DNA of 64,000 nucleotides. It comes from Misgurnus anguillicaudatus (lineage: Eukaryota > Chordata > Actinopteri > Cypriniformes > Cobitidae). This document shows positions 33,590-45,897 of the stretch, piece by piece. Within the stretch, counting starts at the first letter, position 1, and each line of letters opens with the position of its first letter. Below the pieces are notes generated by a model. That model did not search any database. It saw nothing but the letters and a program-made list of their open reading frames with translations, and had not been told where the DNA came from. Made by a program: the position numbers and the translations under genes. The DNA is taken from positions 9,615,001-9,679,000 of the forward strand of contig NC_073359.2 in NCBI RefSeq assembly GCF_027580225.2, written 5' to 3'.

Positions 33590-34560
33590 CTCCAGATATA
33601 CTGTCTTCCTGAAACGCATGGATTTATACAAAACTCATCGATTTGAAAAGCTCTGTGTCCCTGATTGGCCAGCTAATCTGTATGTTGTGATTGGCCTGAA
33701 TGTCAGCCAGAAATGTGGCACTCCTTACCATGTTTGAAAGATTCGCGCACAATGCAATGCTAACTGGAGTTAACTTAGGGGAGGTGTAAATGCCCTCCGA
33801 AACCTTTTCGAGACGGATTTAAATCCGATCGCTCAAACCACATCAGGAGGTGGTCTGGGACGCATTTCAGATGAAACTGGACAAGTGTAAATACATCTGG
33901 TTGATGAAACTGCATCTTTCAGCGCATAACTCCTCCCAAACGTAAGCACGTCATCCAGAAGTTAGCCGTCAAAAAGGCAAACAAAGACGTCACGCTCGTT
34001 GCTTTATGGAGCGACGACAGCGGGTAAAAAAGCTTCCTAGAATCAGTAAGAGTCTAATGACAAACTCAAATGATATTAAACAAAGAAATAAAACTTTAAG
34101 ATAGAGTTTTGTGAATGCTTTTCCCATCACGGACCTGCATTAAATCACCGCGCTGTCACTCTACTGTAACAACATACAGTAAGGACTGCCTATTGTTGCA
34201 TAAACGTCATATTAAGTTCTTTAAGGTGGATTAATAAATAGTGTATTTGCATTTTGGGCGGGGGTAAAAGATCGGATTCATATCCGTTTTGCCAAGACGC
34301 ATTTATTTGGGCAAATGTAAATGGAACAGTTTTAACAAATCAGATAGCAATCCGATCAGAGAAAACACATGAAGTGACCAGGTGTAAAAAGGCTCTTACA
34401 GGCTGAGTCCCAAGCGGGGGGAATAATGATAATGTCGATTTTTCTATATCAGCAATCCCCGTACGTAAACTGTTGCCTACAATCCGTGTGTTTGTTGTAG
34501 TCCAAGAAAAGAGATTTACGTTCAACTGTGTTGATGTGATTGGTTACGTGTTTGTAAAGG
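33590..34560. repeat. dispersed repeat, copy 2, split by a 618-bp element
   Basis: It is in inverse orientation to 10680-11060. Halves 33600-33777 and 34396-34530 join to give the same word order as the intact copy. Confidence 0.7.
33778..34395. mobile_element. TTA-flanked non-autonomous element (…GGTGTAAAAAGGCTC)
   Basis: GGGGAGGTGTAAATGCCCTC and GGTGTAAAAAGGCTC are imperfectly inverse, with TTA at 33775-33777 and 34396-34398. The intact host copy shows only one TTA there. PIF/Harbinger-like. A second, partial copy is at 62345-62870. Confidence 0.75.
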
Positions 34561-35145
34561 AAAACAAGGTGATTTCAAACCTCGGGAAAAACACAAATTT
34601 TATAAATACTCATGAATTTTCATATGGTTTGTGAAACACCACAGTCATATAAACAACAATAGAAACTTCATTTTCACCACAGGGGGACTTTTATTTGCAA
34701 AAAAGGCCATTAACTAGAAACAAAAATTGCGCAATATAGCACACACAGGAGGTCGATGGACAAGCAAGCATTCTGCAACTGAAAATATGCTAGATTTGCT
34801 AAGACTTGTCAGTGTGTTGATGCTGGAAACCATCTGAAACCATCCATGTCCTCACAATACTTAGTCACATTCACCATCTCAATTAGATTCCTGAATCTGG
34901 GCTGATTCACTTGCGACAACAAAAAAATTGGCCACGACAGCAAGTGCAAAGAAAAATGATGGATGTCCTGTCTCAAGAAAGCGAAACAACAAAAAACGAA
35001 CAACTAAGCTTTAAAAGGGACTATGATGTTTCAGCATTTCAGAGCAACATATCCTCAACGTCACACATTGGGACATTAATCATGGGGGTACATTTATATT
35101 TACATTTTTGCATTTGGCAGACACTTTTATACAGAGTGACTTACA
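34560..35145. other. intron; no gene, start of a dispersed fish repeat near 35100
   Basis: gcatttggcagacactttta at 35110-35129 is the start of a widespread fish repeat word that also occurs at 43580. Confidence 0.4.
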
Positions 35146-35577
35146 CACTGGAAAAAATGACTTTCTTGGTATTTTTGTCTTGTTTTCAGTAAAAATATCT
35201 AAAAATTCCCAAATCAAGATGCCCCCTCCCGATAAGCAAAACGACCCAAAAAATAAAGCTAGTTTTTACAAAAAACATCAAACTCAAGTGATCTTGTGCA
35301 CAAAACAAGCAAAACATCTTGAACATTTTTCTTAAACATTAAAATTCAAGAAAAATTCAAGAAAAAATTGCTTACCCCATTGGTAGATTTTTTTGCTTGT
35401 TTTATGCACAAAATCACTTAAATTTGATATTTTTGGTCTAAAAAATAGACTTGTTTTCTTGGGTCGTTTTGCTCATCAAGAAAAAGCATCTTAATTTAAG
35501 GATTTTTAGATATTTTTACTGAAAACAAGACAAAAATACTACGATTTTTTTTTCTTGAAAATCATTTTTTTGCAGTG
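35146..35577. mobile_element. palindromic element CACTGGAAAAAATGA…
   Basis: Left cttggtatttttgtcttgtt and right aacaagacaaaaatactacg are inverse arms; the edges are CACTGG and GCAGTG. It interrupts the gcatttggcagac repeat between gacttaca and aaggattta. Confidence 0.7.
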
Positions 35578-36113
35578 TAAGGATTTATAAATTTTTTCAT
35601 CATCAAGTTTGTTCCCTGGGTTCGAATATGAAGATGGATCCAACTGGACACTAAGTCTTCCCATTCAGTCTTGAAAGTGATGCTTTGATAATGTTATAGG
35701 ATTATGATAAAGCAATATAAAACTGACTTCATATTCATAATCCCTCCATTTGTAAAAATGATGGGAAGCATGTGTGTGTGTGTGACAGTAATGGATGCCA
35801 TGGACAAGTATGGTTCGGTCAGACTGCTTTTTGTACGTGTATTTTAGCTGCCCTTTCACATACTCACAATGGGGGAAAAATCAAAGCTCAACAATGATGG
35901 GAAGTTCTTTGTTTCTTTACCAAAATGATATCTATAGTGTAGTTTCATGGCAACATCTGTCTCTGCAGCGTGCCGTTGCTCTTGCGAAGACTTCCCGGGA
36001 TAATTGTGACGCACTACCATAGCAAGCCACTTAGCAAAATGCAAATGTAACTGTGGCTTTGATTGTTTATGTCTCATGTACCTGTGGATGGAGGAGGAAT
36101 GGGCTGTCTGGTT

Positions 36114-36118
<5 letters not shown>

Positions 36119-36160
<42 letters not shown>
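36119..36160 (+). repeat. (GT)21 microsatellite
   Basis: Uninterrupted GT dinucleotides in the nek7 intron. In-frame readings on the minus strand give an artefactual His-Thr run. Confidence 0.98.
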
Positions 36161-36162
<2 letters not shown>

Positions 36163-36284
36163 GGCCGCAGAGGGGGGTCAGGGGTGGGAGGCATCTGTAG
36201 CCAGCAAAGGGTTAAACAAGGACCACCATATTTTCATGCATCTTCTGCTTCTGACATATGAAAAATGTCAACTGTCCTGTTTTT

Positions 36285-36780
36285 ATTTTGGAGTTTTTGC
36301 ACTATTCATCTGGTTCATTAGTGCCTGGGCGCTCTTGGCCCTGACAGCTGCTCGCCCCGTGCTCCCGGCCCCTGAATTTTTCAGGCTAATTTGATTCGGG
36401 GCGCCCAGGCGATGGGCAAGATGATTGACTTGCTCCCTGACCCCCGGAGCCCAGCAGCTCTCCTCATTGGTATTCCAGAGGAGTCCACCCAGCACCACGC
36501 TGGCCTGCTGTCTGTCTGCGGGGCTCCGACTACCGGTGCAACGGTGGCAAAAGACACGCGCGTTTACACACTCGCATGCACACACAAAAGAAAAACGCAC
36601 ACACAGACATGGGAGCTCAGGGGGAACATACTTAAACAGAATCTCGACCACAAACACATAAGTGCGCTGACACAGACACCCGTAGCAATCACTTACGCAT
36701 GCAGCCACAGAAAACGACTAAGTCGTCGTAAACACGTATTGTCGCCCAGACAGGAAGGAAAAACACAGTAGCGCACAGCT
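36285..36780. promoter_or_regulatory. non-repetitive intronic block, candidate conserved element
   Basis: Words such as cattagtgcctgggcgctct and aggctaatttgattcggggc have the mixed GC-rich/homeodomain-core look of deep conserved elements. Frames of 113-141 codons on opposite strands overlap and lack domains. Function is inferred. Confidence 0.35.
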
Positions 36781-37174
36781 ATGGCTTGCTACTAGATGTA
36801 TGTATTGTATGTGTTAGACCAGAAACGTACTCCACACTAGTATACAAACACAGAAGCGAGGGGACATCACACATGTACATGTGACCCTGTCTGTGAAAAC
36901 CCTAAAGTCATTTTTTGTGATTTACATACAGTATGGAAAAAAGTCTTAGGCCACCATGCCACAATTATATTTGTTGTTTTTGCAATGTTATAGTGATCAT
37001 ATATAATTGTTTCTCGGTCTCTTTAATAGAATACATCCAAAAAATACAGGAAATGTGTATGTAGTATTTAAAACTGTATAAAAATGTAAACTGAAGTTTA
37101 AAGTGTTTAGGGTAAACTCCCCTTCCACTTGAGCAATAGCAGGAAACTGCAGGATCTCTTAAACCTAAATAAAA

Positions 37175-38609
37175 TTAACCTCTCGACACGCACTAGCTCG
37201 GGTGCGGGATGACGTCAGTTTATTTTTTATGCTGCTAACAATATCTATATAGCCTACTGTCTACAAACATGAATAATATTAACATTACTATACATCGTTT
37301 AAAAGGTCTAAATACAAATGCTCTAGCATCATAAATGTAGTATTTTGTTAAAGAAGTCCAGATGACAACATGCAAAATATAAACGGGACTCCTTATCTTT
37401 GTGTTGATATAACGATCGCGAATCGAATCCAGTCTGTTTCAGATGTGTGAATAACTCTTTAAAACCGTCTTATAAAATACATCCAATGACCATTTTTGTC
37501 CACAAATGCGTATAATCGGTTAAATATAGATATACTGTTATTGTTTACATCAGATTTTGCATGAACGTCTTGTTATAAAATATAATATACAATCTGAGGA
37601 TTATGTATGTCGTAACAGTGTATATGAGATTACACTCGCATTCAAACCCGCGTTCAAACTTTGTTTTAAAAAGTAGGCGGGAGTATAATACATAATATCC
37701 AAACAGCGCTGTAAAATATTGTGATGCCATCTGGCTCGCTTGTTCCTCCAATGACTTCATGAAAAATACTGATAGCCAGAACGTGTAGCCAATTAGATAA
37801 CGAATCCAACGATCTTTGTGTGACGTTTAATTTCCTGGTGTGGAAACGGAATTTTATACGCTAACATAAGGATAAATAATAATAAGAACGAACGTGTATG
37901 CATGTAAACTAAAGGGCTCGTTATAGTCATGCGTAGGTCCTACGGCGTAGCCGCGACGGCGTAGGTTCCGCGTCGGTTTTCATTTATACTTTTGCGTCAT
38001 CGTGCAAACACGCGCGCAGGCCGCTGGTAGGCAGTAACCACGCGTGTAACCACAGTAGCACCGCGAACGCCAAAGAAGAAGAAGCTTTGCAAGTTAAGCC
38101 ACAAACGAAGAAGAAACAGCAACTTCTTGTGTATAATTTGAAAAGACCAGCAATGATGGAAGTAAATAAACAGCGACTTTTGTTGCAGTTTGAGTTAAAT
38201 CACTCCTCAACTTAGCCATTCTTTGTTTTCACCGTCGCAAACGGAAATACCCATGACGCAGTTTTTTTTACCTGATGGGAGAGGTTCTGGTGGACCAATC
38301 ACAGCGCTTGCGGTCCGCGTAGATCTGACACGCTGTTAAATTTGGCACCTAGAAAAGGCACTAGCCTGCAAGAAGCTCATTTTTGGGCCTATTGACCTCA
38401 AACGTAAAACATAACTTCTTCAGACTTGTGGCTTTGGCATCATTGCATTTCTAGGTTTCACACACATATTTATCATTAAGATTTTTAGTATTAAATTAGA
38501 TGTTATGCAAATTTATTACAATGTATTTCAGCCTCTCTAACTTTTTTAATTTTTATCTTAAATAAATTTTGGTTTGGGCCAGCGTGGGGGTGCTTTTCAT
38601 AGAGGTTAA
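37175..38609. mobile_element. TTAA-CCTC element, piggyBac-like, holding another MITE
   Basis: TTAACCTCTCGACACGC at the left and TAGAGGTTAA at the right, with TTAA duplicated (37175-37178, 38606-38609). TTAA and a C-rich start are piggyBac features, but the inverse is only about 9 bp and there is no transposase. Confidence 0.55.
37913..38345. mobile_element. AGGGCTCGTTATAGTC MITE, copy 1, right end missing
   Basis: It starts after TAA with AGGGCTCGTTATAGTCATGC and aligns inversely with 48415-47970. It stops at gttaaatttggc, so the last 75 bp including the right inverted repeat are lost. Confidence 0.75.
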
Positions 38610-38815
38610 ATCCTAATTTCTAATTTTAAATAAATTAGTATTTTTACTTCATTCTGCTCAAAAACGCTCAAGATGTGTTTAGTGCCAAGGGAGGTCACAC
38701 TAAACACAGACGATGCCTAAAGAAAACATTTAGTTTAAAAAAATGTTTTTTTTACATATTTCCTGTATTTTCTGTTTGTATCTTAATAAAATAGATAAAC
38801 AATAATAGATGGACA

Positions 38816-39303
38816 TTAACTCTTTCCCCGCCATTGACGACTTATCTCGTCAATCAAGAGAAAACGCTTCCCCGCCAATGACGAGTATTTCCATCTTTCT
38901 GCAATACCGCTATTATCCACTAGGTGGATAATCCCCTTCCGCAACTTTTTAATACCGGAAGTATTGCCCTATGGCAAGTGGCTGCATGTCCGTGTTTGTT
39001 GCGATCTCAATGAAAAGTCCGTCACAAAAATGGAATTATCTTTGCTTTTTGCTCAAAATGTGGTGTTTTTGCAGAAACCTACCCATATTCAAAAGCTGAT
39101 TATAAAAGAACTACTGAAGGTAGGATAAAACAGTTTTATTTGTTTGAAAGCAGAGGGTCTGTTCTTTCATTTGGTATATTGTATGTTTATATATTTGAAG
39201 AAAAACATTTTCTGGAAGGCATTAAAACTTTTGTGAAAATCATGAAAAACGCTGGCGCTGGCTGGCAACTTTTTAAAAAAAATGCTGGCGGTGAAAGAGT
39301 TAA
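38816..39303. mobile_element. SCCGCC MITE, copy 4
   Basis: Begins TTAACTCTTTCCCCGCCAT and ends TGGCGGTGAAAGAGTTAA. Contains the aactttttaaaaaaaatgct word found in other copies. Confidence 0.8.
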
Positions 39304-39361
39304 AACTTCTAAAACAACAAGTTTGCTGGTGGGCCTAAGACGTTTGCACAGTACTGTATGT

Positions 39362-39840
39362 AAAAATATAACCTTGATATCTTTAATACTGCCTGAGTAA
39401 GCTCATGTCAAAAATTGAAATCAATGTGAACTTTGATGTATCATTAGATTATGAGACTTTAGCCTGGATTTCTCACACAAGGCCACATATGTTCAAATAT
39501 CCATGTTGGATTATTAATAGCTCACTCTTGGAGTTGTCACTCCACTATGACGGTAGTTGAAAAGCCAAACCTAAAAACGATTCTCTAAGAATGCAATTCA
39601 TACGCAAGCTTGCGAAGCAAAAACTGTATTCAATCACGTCAGGCCTGAAGGTCTCAATCCGTAGAGAAGAGCTATCTATTAGCGTAATTATTATTGAGCT
39701 TTCTTCTTCGTCAAACTCTTTGCATGGTAATTTATAACAGAGGTCCTGCGTAACTCTCAGGAGTCGGGATAGAGGGCGTCTGGTGTTCAAGCGCAAGAGA
39801 ACCATCATTATTTCATCTCACTCATCTTTCTTGCACTCTT
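39362..39840. other. intron; nothing recognised
   Basis: A minus-strand frame at 39545-39808 has no known domain. Confidence 0.4.
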
Positions 39841-40960
39841 CTTTAATGATATATTAATCAAATGGAGGCGCAGGCAAAAGGAGGGAACACAATTAAATAT
39901 GAATCCATATTCTAAGCGTGACAACTGGCACACACACATACCCGAGACAAAAACACACACACAGAGAGAGATTCACACAGACAGTGATGATTAAGCTGGG
40001 TTTTTCTCTTCAACAACAACAAAAAAGACAAAATCGCCTCTCTGTGAATCGAAACTCCGAAAAGTTTCAGACGCGTGTTATGTTTGTAAATTTGCTGAAT
40101 GAGTGTGCAGACGCTCCTCGGTTTTATGCATCATTAGCAAAACACGGGCGAGGTAGCTCGTCGGAATGTTAAGAGTCCTTCGGAGACTCCGGCGTTCCCG
40201 TACGCAGCGTCTTTAAAGAACATGAGTATTCCGCAGCTGTACACGTCTGGGCCGAATTAATTCACTAAGCTATCAAATTAAAATCTGAGATGCGTAGTGA
40301 GAAAACACCAAGGTATACCAGGTAATCTATATTTGAATAAGCGAGTTGAATCAGCTCAAACGTCTGGAAGGATGCTTGCTATGAAAAAACCTGCACGAAT
40401 TAAATATATAAAAAATCTTATCTCTCACACTGTACACTAAGCATTCTTTTTTCATGAAAGAATATCATTTGCGGCACGTATCAAAAATGCAACGCCTTGT
40501 GATGCATGCTACTCTGTTTACTTTTAGCTCTCGTGTTAATCTATTACAGAGCCGATTCGCTTCTCATCTCCCAGCGTCGTCGGCTATACTCGAAACACAT
40601 GGTCGTAAACGGCGACTGTGACTTCACGGTTTTAATTGTAAAACGTTGAGCAGGAAGCCAGGCATCGTGTTTTTGTGATGAAGGCAGATGCAACGGTCTC
40701 TGCCTCTTATTTATGCAGACATAAATCCGAAACACCTTCAAGAACGGCTATTAAGAAGGGGTTTAGGAGGACTTCAAAAGGCCAGGCCAGACCAAGAGCA
40801 CAGAGATCCACCAATATGAACTCTGTCTGTCTTTAATAGAGACTAGAGACATGGCGGAGAGGAAACGGTGAGGACACCGTGAGGGCCATTTGGGTCACCC
40901 GAGACGACCCTTTCATTTTCAGCGCCATAAAACTTAACACCAAAACCGACTGTCCTAGCG
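39840..40960. promoter_or_regulatory. non-repetitive intronic block
   Basis: About 1.1 kb between transposon nests without inverted edges or copies in the window. It is a candidate for conservation testing only. Confidence 0.25.
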
Positions 40961-41045
40961 CGAGATTAGTAGACTAATAGACCTACAAAAAAATCTTCTT
41001 AAAGGGACACCACTTTTTTTTAAATGCTCATTTTTAGCTTCCTTG

Positions 41046-42925
41046 CAGTGTTAATTTTGGCAGCAAATTCTGATTTAGTCTTAATCTTTTGGATAACACA
41101 CAATTTAGTTTTAGTCTTATTTTAGTCATCTGAAATCTTTTAGTTTTAGTCTTAATCTAGTCTTAAGTTTTTTAGTCATTGGAAGTATCCTCAGTCTGTT
41201 ATGGAATGGTAAGGTTTGAATATGCAATACAGACACAGATTTAATGGTTGTTGTAAAAAACACGCATTTTATTTTTTTCTTAAAGGAATAGTCTACTCAT
41301 TTTCAATATTAAAATATGTTATTACCTTAACTAAGAATTGTTGATACATCCCTCTATCATCTGTGTGCGTGCACGTAAGCGCTGGAGCGTGCTGCGACGC
41401 TTCGATAGCATTTAGCTTAGCCCCATTCATTCAATTGTACCATTTAGAGATAAAGTTAGAAGTGACCAAACACATCAACGTTTTTCCTATTTAAGACGAG
41501 TAGTTATAAAATAAAACGTAGCGCTTTTCTAAGCGGATTTAAAAGAGGAACTATATTTTATGGCGTAATAGCACTTTTGGGAGTACTTCGACTCGGCGCA
41601 GTAACACCCTCCCTCTCCCATTATGAGAGTGAGAAGGGGAGCGGACTTTTCAGGCAAGTCAAAGTACTCCCAAAAGTGCTATTACGCCATAAAATATAGT
41701 TCCTCTTTTAAATCCGCCCAGAAAAGCGCCACGTTTTATTTTGTACCACCAAACTTGCTCGTATAACTACTCGTCTTAAATAGGAAAAACGTTGATGTGT
41801 TTGGTCACTTCTAACTTTATCTCTAAATGGTACCATTGAATGAATGGGGCTAAGCTAAATGCTATCGAAGCGTCGCAGCACACTCCAGCGCTTACGTGCA
41901 CGCACACAGATGATAGAGGGATGTATCAACAATTCTTAGTTAAGGTAATAACATATTTTAATATTGAAAATGAGTAGACTATTCCTTTAATGTCAAAAAC
42001 ACTGACCCTGGCTTTCTCACAAAAGATAATCTCACATAAAATAAGCATAAGACTCGCTCTACCAAAAAAATATACATGGTCCCAGAAAAAGATATGCATT
42101 TTCTTTGAATGACATGCACACACAGACACACGAGAGCACAACAGACAGACACGCACGCACTTTGTCCAGTCATGTAACGGCACAACATCTACTATAATAG
42201 TAACTTTACACATTTCATTCAATTTGAGGACACTGAATATTTATACTCAGTATTAATTCAGACAATCCAATGCAATCAATACAGTTCAGACGTGTATTCC
42301 TTTAGTTTCTGTTATTCCAAGTTTAGCGAAAACACGGTGGTTTATCTGATAAAATAACCTTAGCGTGTATGCTTACCTTCGCATGTATTTCTGGATGAGT
42401 CGTCTTTACAGGCAGTCTTGTTGTAATATTTTAAGCGTGACCAGATTAGACGTTAGCTCTGACATTTTTGTTGTCAATGAGACATGTCTTCAGACCGGGT
42501 GTACCTCAAAACGTTAGCGTGTTGCTAACGAGCGAAGTCAACTGACATCAGCCAAAGCTGGGTAACTAAGACTGTAAAACTAAGTATAATGTAAACAACC
42601 TGTTGTGAAAACGAACTTTGTCGCGGGTTTTTAAAATGCCTCTGCTGCCTGCATAAATCAACCTACCCTCAACGATTCGCTTTGATTGGATTTCTTCACA
42701 ACTTGTCCCGCAAAATGAGTAGCTCTGATTGGATCTCTTCTCCATTCGTCCCTCCCTAACATTGTCGTCTTATTTTTATTTGTTGACTAAAGTGTCAGTT
42801 ATATTTCGTTACAGTCTTCGTCATCATATCTGACTGTTATTTAGTTTTTATTCAGTTTTCGTCTGTGAAAAAGGTTCGTTGACGAATATTTTTCGTCATC
42901 GTCTTCATCAACGAAATTAACACTG
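41046..42925. mobile_element. hAT element CAGTGTTAATTTTG…AAATTAACACTG, middle layer
   Basis: The ends are inverse, flanked by CTTCCTTG (41038-41045) and CTCCCTTG (42926-42933), a 7/8 match. The words tagttttagtcttattttag and cgttgacgaatatttttcgt are typical of this fish group. It holds a TTAA foldback at 41280-41990. Confidence 0.85.
41280..41990. mobile_element. TTAA-AGGAATAGTCTACTC foldback, copy 1, innermost layer
   Basis: TTAAAGGAATAGTCTACTCA and its inverse form the edges; the inverse arms extend about 300 bp each. TTAA is duplicated (41280-41283, 41987-41990). A near-identical copy lies at 45898-46616 in the same intron. Confidence 0.9.
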
Positions 42926-43559
42926 CTCCCTTGGAGTTAAATATTTGATTTTTACGGTTTTGGAATCCATTCAGCTGTTCTCCGGGTTTGCCGGTACCAC
43001 TTTTAGCATAGCTTAGCATAATCTATCTGATTAGACCATTAGCATCGCGCTAAAATTACCGAAGCGTTTCGATATTTTTCCTATTTAAAAATCGACTTTT
43101 CTGTAGTTACATAGTGTACCAAGACTGACGGAAAATTAAAAGTTGTGATTTTCTAGGCAGATATGGCTAGGAACTATACTCTCATTCTGCCGTAATAATC
43201 AAGGACTTTGCTGCCGTAACATGGCTGCAGGATGCGCAATTATATTACGCAGTGCCCGAAAATAGTCCCCTTTGTTACTTTCAATAGCAGGGGACTATCT
43301 TCGGCTGCTGCGTAATATCATTACTTACGGCAGCAAAGTCTTTGATTATTATGCCAGAATGAGAGTATAGTTCCTGGCCATATTTGCCTAGAAAAAAATA
43401 TGAACTTTTAATTGTCCGTCGATCTTAGTACATGATGTAACTACAGAAGAGTCAAAATTTAAATAGTGAAGTGTCCCTGTGTCTGGTAGTTGGAAATTTA
43501 ATATTGCTTCGTATTCAAATATGTCTACTAGGTGGCAAATTTACTAAACACTACTTCCT

Positions 43560-43680
43560 GATGCAATTCATTAATATTTATGCATTTGACAGACACTTTT
43601 ATCCAAAGCTTCCTACAGTATACATTTTATCAGTATGTGTGTTCGAATCCATGACCTTTTGTGCTGCTAATGCAACTCTT
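43560..43680 (+). repeat. gcatttgacagacactttta fish repeat fragment
   Basis: Starts atgcatttgacagacacttt and continues to gttcgaatccatgacctttt. The same opening word occurs at 35110. Confidence 0.55.
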
Positions 43681-43681
43681 G

Positions 43682-43881
43682 GTAACACTTTATTTTACGG
43701 CGTCTTTGTTACACATGTTACATGTAATTATTATAGTAATAACAGTTAATTATGCGTAATTACATGCAACTATTCCTAACCCTAACCCTACAGTAAGTAC
43801 ATGTTGTTGATGATTATTACTTGGTACTTAAATATATAATTACAATGTAACAGTGACGCCTTAAAATAAAGTGTAACCCAA
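43682..43881. mobile_element. GGTAACACTTTATTTTACGG element
   Basis: About 200 bp with GGTAACACTTTATTTTACGG and TTAAAATAAAGTGTAACC as inverse ends. The central ctaaccctaaccct is part of this repeat. Confidence 0.7.
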
Positions 43882-44230
43882 CTCTCTATTATTGAGCTAT
43901 ACTAAATATATCGCTATTACCTAGCTATAAAAATGAAAAGTCAGCTAAACGAATTGCAGTGGATGATTGATGTTGTCAAGCCCTGGTAAAGTATTCATAA
44001 TCACAGATGTCTACTGCATTTTCCTCGACTCGCAGGCTACGAAATTACTAAGAAAGTTTTTAGTGAACAACATTAAACTTACTATAAAATTTCAGTAATT
44101 TAAATTTACTTGCTACAGCTCTGCTGAATAACCAAAATCTTACCCAACACGTAAACAAGACCCTCAGTTTAAAACACAACCACACATTTCCTCTACGGTG
44201 TAGAGAGCCGTCAATAATGCAGATGGACCA
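43882..44230. other. intron; nothing recognised
   Basis: AT-rich, no edges or repeats seen. Confidence 0.4.
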
Positions 44231-44560
44231 CGTTATACAGTGCGGTCTTATTGAGAGATGCACGCGGAGAGCGTGTGTCCCGTCTGCCGCGAGGGCCGTT
44301 TGGGATCCAACCCCGTCTCTGGCCTTGTCCCGCACCCCTGCGCTTCATCGCGAGGCGGGCGGCCCCATCAGCTGACCAGATGAGCTCCAACCGAGAGTGT
44401 GGGCATCAAACGGAATGGCAGATGCAGATGGAGAAGAATGCACAGGTATTGATGATTTTCAATCGAGGCCCCGTGACCCCCACAACAGATCGACTAAAAG
44501 ATTCATGCTCTCAGAATAAAGGAATTACATGCACACCTATAGACCTTTCGCGCAAAATAG
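44230..44560. promoter_or_regulatory. non-repetitive GC-rich intronic block
   Basis: Composition rises, with no repeat edges. The 163-codon frame at 44251-44742 runs from this block into AT-rich DNA, has no domain and is not supported as a gene. Confidence 0.25.
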
Positions 44561-44819
44561 ATCAATGGAGATCAATGCAAGATGTCAAGAGTGTGCGGTG
44601 GAGCATTGCAGCTAGCTTTCGACTGTCCGACAACGAAATAAATTATGAAACGTGCAATCTTTATACACACACATATCTATATCTTAAGTCATTAGCTAAT
44701 TCTGATTTGAATTTGAGAGTAAAGCCAAATTCTGCAATTTAGAGATTTTAATGTGAATTTTAAATAATTTTTGTAATTAATTTTACAGAATTATCTAAGA
44801 TATGCTGCCACTATTTATT

Positions 44820-45059
44820 TTATAGCACGTGCCCACCCCTTTTGGAAGGGTGCATCCCTTTGCAAAAGGGATTATGTCAATTCATGACATAAAACATCTC
44901 AAATTTAAAAAAATTTAATTAAACAAAACATATGTAATTATACAATGTAGAGCTATGCAGCAATATTTTTCTGAGGTGTTGAATTTTTGATAAATTAATG
45001 TATTTTATACAACTAGGGCCCCCCAGCATTATTTGGCAACCCCAGTTTGAGAACCACTG
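44820..45059. mobile_element. hAT relic ending AGTTTGAGAACCACTG
   Basis: The right end matches the element at 61173-61450. The left end is missing or decayed. Confidence 0.55.
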
Positions 45060-45169
45060 CTGTAATATAAATCAACTGTCTCATTTAAAAAGACATCTAA
45101 GACGAAGTTGATGCTAAAATGTGAAAAAAAACCTGAGAACTTCATTAAGTATCCCAAGCTAATAAAGAA

Positions 45170-45640
45170 AGGTTTCTGAGCAACGAATTTTTCCTCCGGG
45201 TTGCAACATCACACCAACCGCCGGCGGGTTTGCCGATTATCAGATCTGTCACTCAAACAGATGTCAATTCATCACCTTCCCAGCCACCCCCCACAGGTCA
45301 CGTGACCCGCTGGCAGCGAGACAAGATGAAAGTCTTCGTGTACCACAGGGCGACAGCAGAGATCTGTTCGAGGCCGAGGCCGGGCCTGGCTTCGACAGAA
45401 GCTTAAGAGATCACAACTGTTCCCCGTTTGCCTTCTCCCCACACTTGGCTGACCCGTGGCCACTGCTAAGCAGGGCGGCCTGATCACACTGATGGGCCTG
45501 GTGCATTATGGGAGACTAATTAGTGCCAAGAAACACTGTCTCCAAGCAGCGGTGAACTCAGATGGTTGTTTTTCAGCCCCAGGCACTGTGGGAGGTGTAG
45601 CTACTGGTAAGCTGCCCCCCTCGCCAAAAAAAAAAAAGGA
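45170..45640. promoter_or_regulatory. non-repetitive intronic block
   Basis: GC-richer block before a poly-A run; no inverted edges. Function unknown. Confidence 0.25.
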
Positions 45641-45897
45641 AAAAACACTCAGGGGGATTCATGGGATAGAACGAGTGCTGGACTAACAATGTGTCTATTT
45701 CCGCACAGCGTGAGTGTGAATCTGTGCCTGCACGCGTGTGTGTTTATACACCAGTTTTTGGTGGCAAGCACGTCCCGTGGGTTTAAGCATTGTGTCATTT
45801 ACAGATTGCTGCGGATGATTCCAGGTGGCCCTCGTTTCGGGTTAAAGCATGAAAATGCTTTCGTTGTTAAGATCGTTGTTACGCAAGAACCTAAAGG

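Larger units (their letters stand above)
36924..39361. mobile_element. Tc1/mariner-type element, outer layer with two insertions
   Basis: Left TACAGTATGGAAAAAAGTCT followed by taggcc, and right gggcctaagacg then TTTGCACAGTACTGTATG, are inverse. Inside lie a TTAA-flanked element (37175-38609) and SCCGCC MITE copy 4 (38816-39303). No transposase frame survives. Confidence 0.65.
41001..43478. mobile_element. foldback element AAAGGGACACCACTTT, outer layer of a three-layer nest
   Basis: Left AAAGGGACACCACTTTTTTT (41001) and right AGTGAAGTGTCCCT (43478) are inverse, and the arms around 43180 and 43350 mirror each other (tatactctcattctgccgta against its inverse). An 1880-bp hAT interrupts the left tip at 41046. 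Confidence 0.8.

Noticed and set aside
35856..36194. Frame encoding a His-Thr repeat
   Set aside because: It is a translation of the (GT)n microsatellite.
43777..43792. Telomere-like ccctaaccctaaccc words
   Set aside because: They are an internal part of the GGTAACACTTTATTTTACGG repeat family and number only two or three.
44251..44742. Longest open frame in the window (163 codons, +)
   Set aside because: It crosses a sharp composition change from GC-rich to AT-rich, has no domain or splice context, and lies antisense within the nek7 intron.
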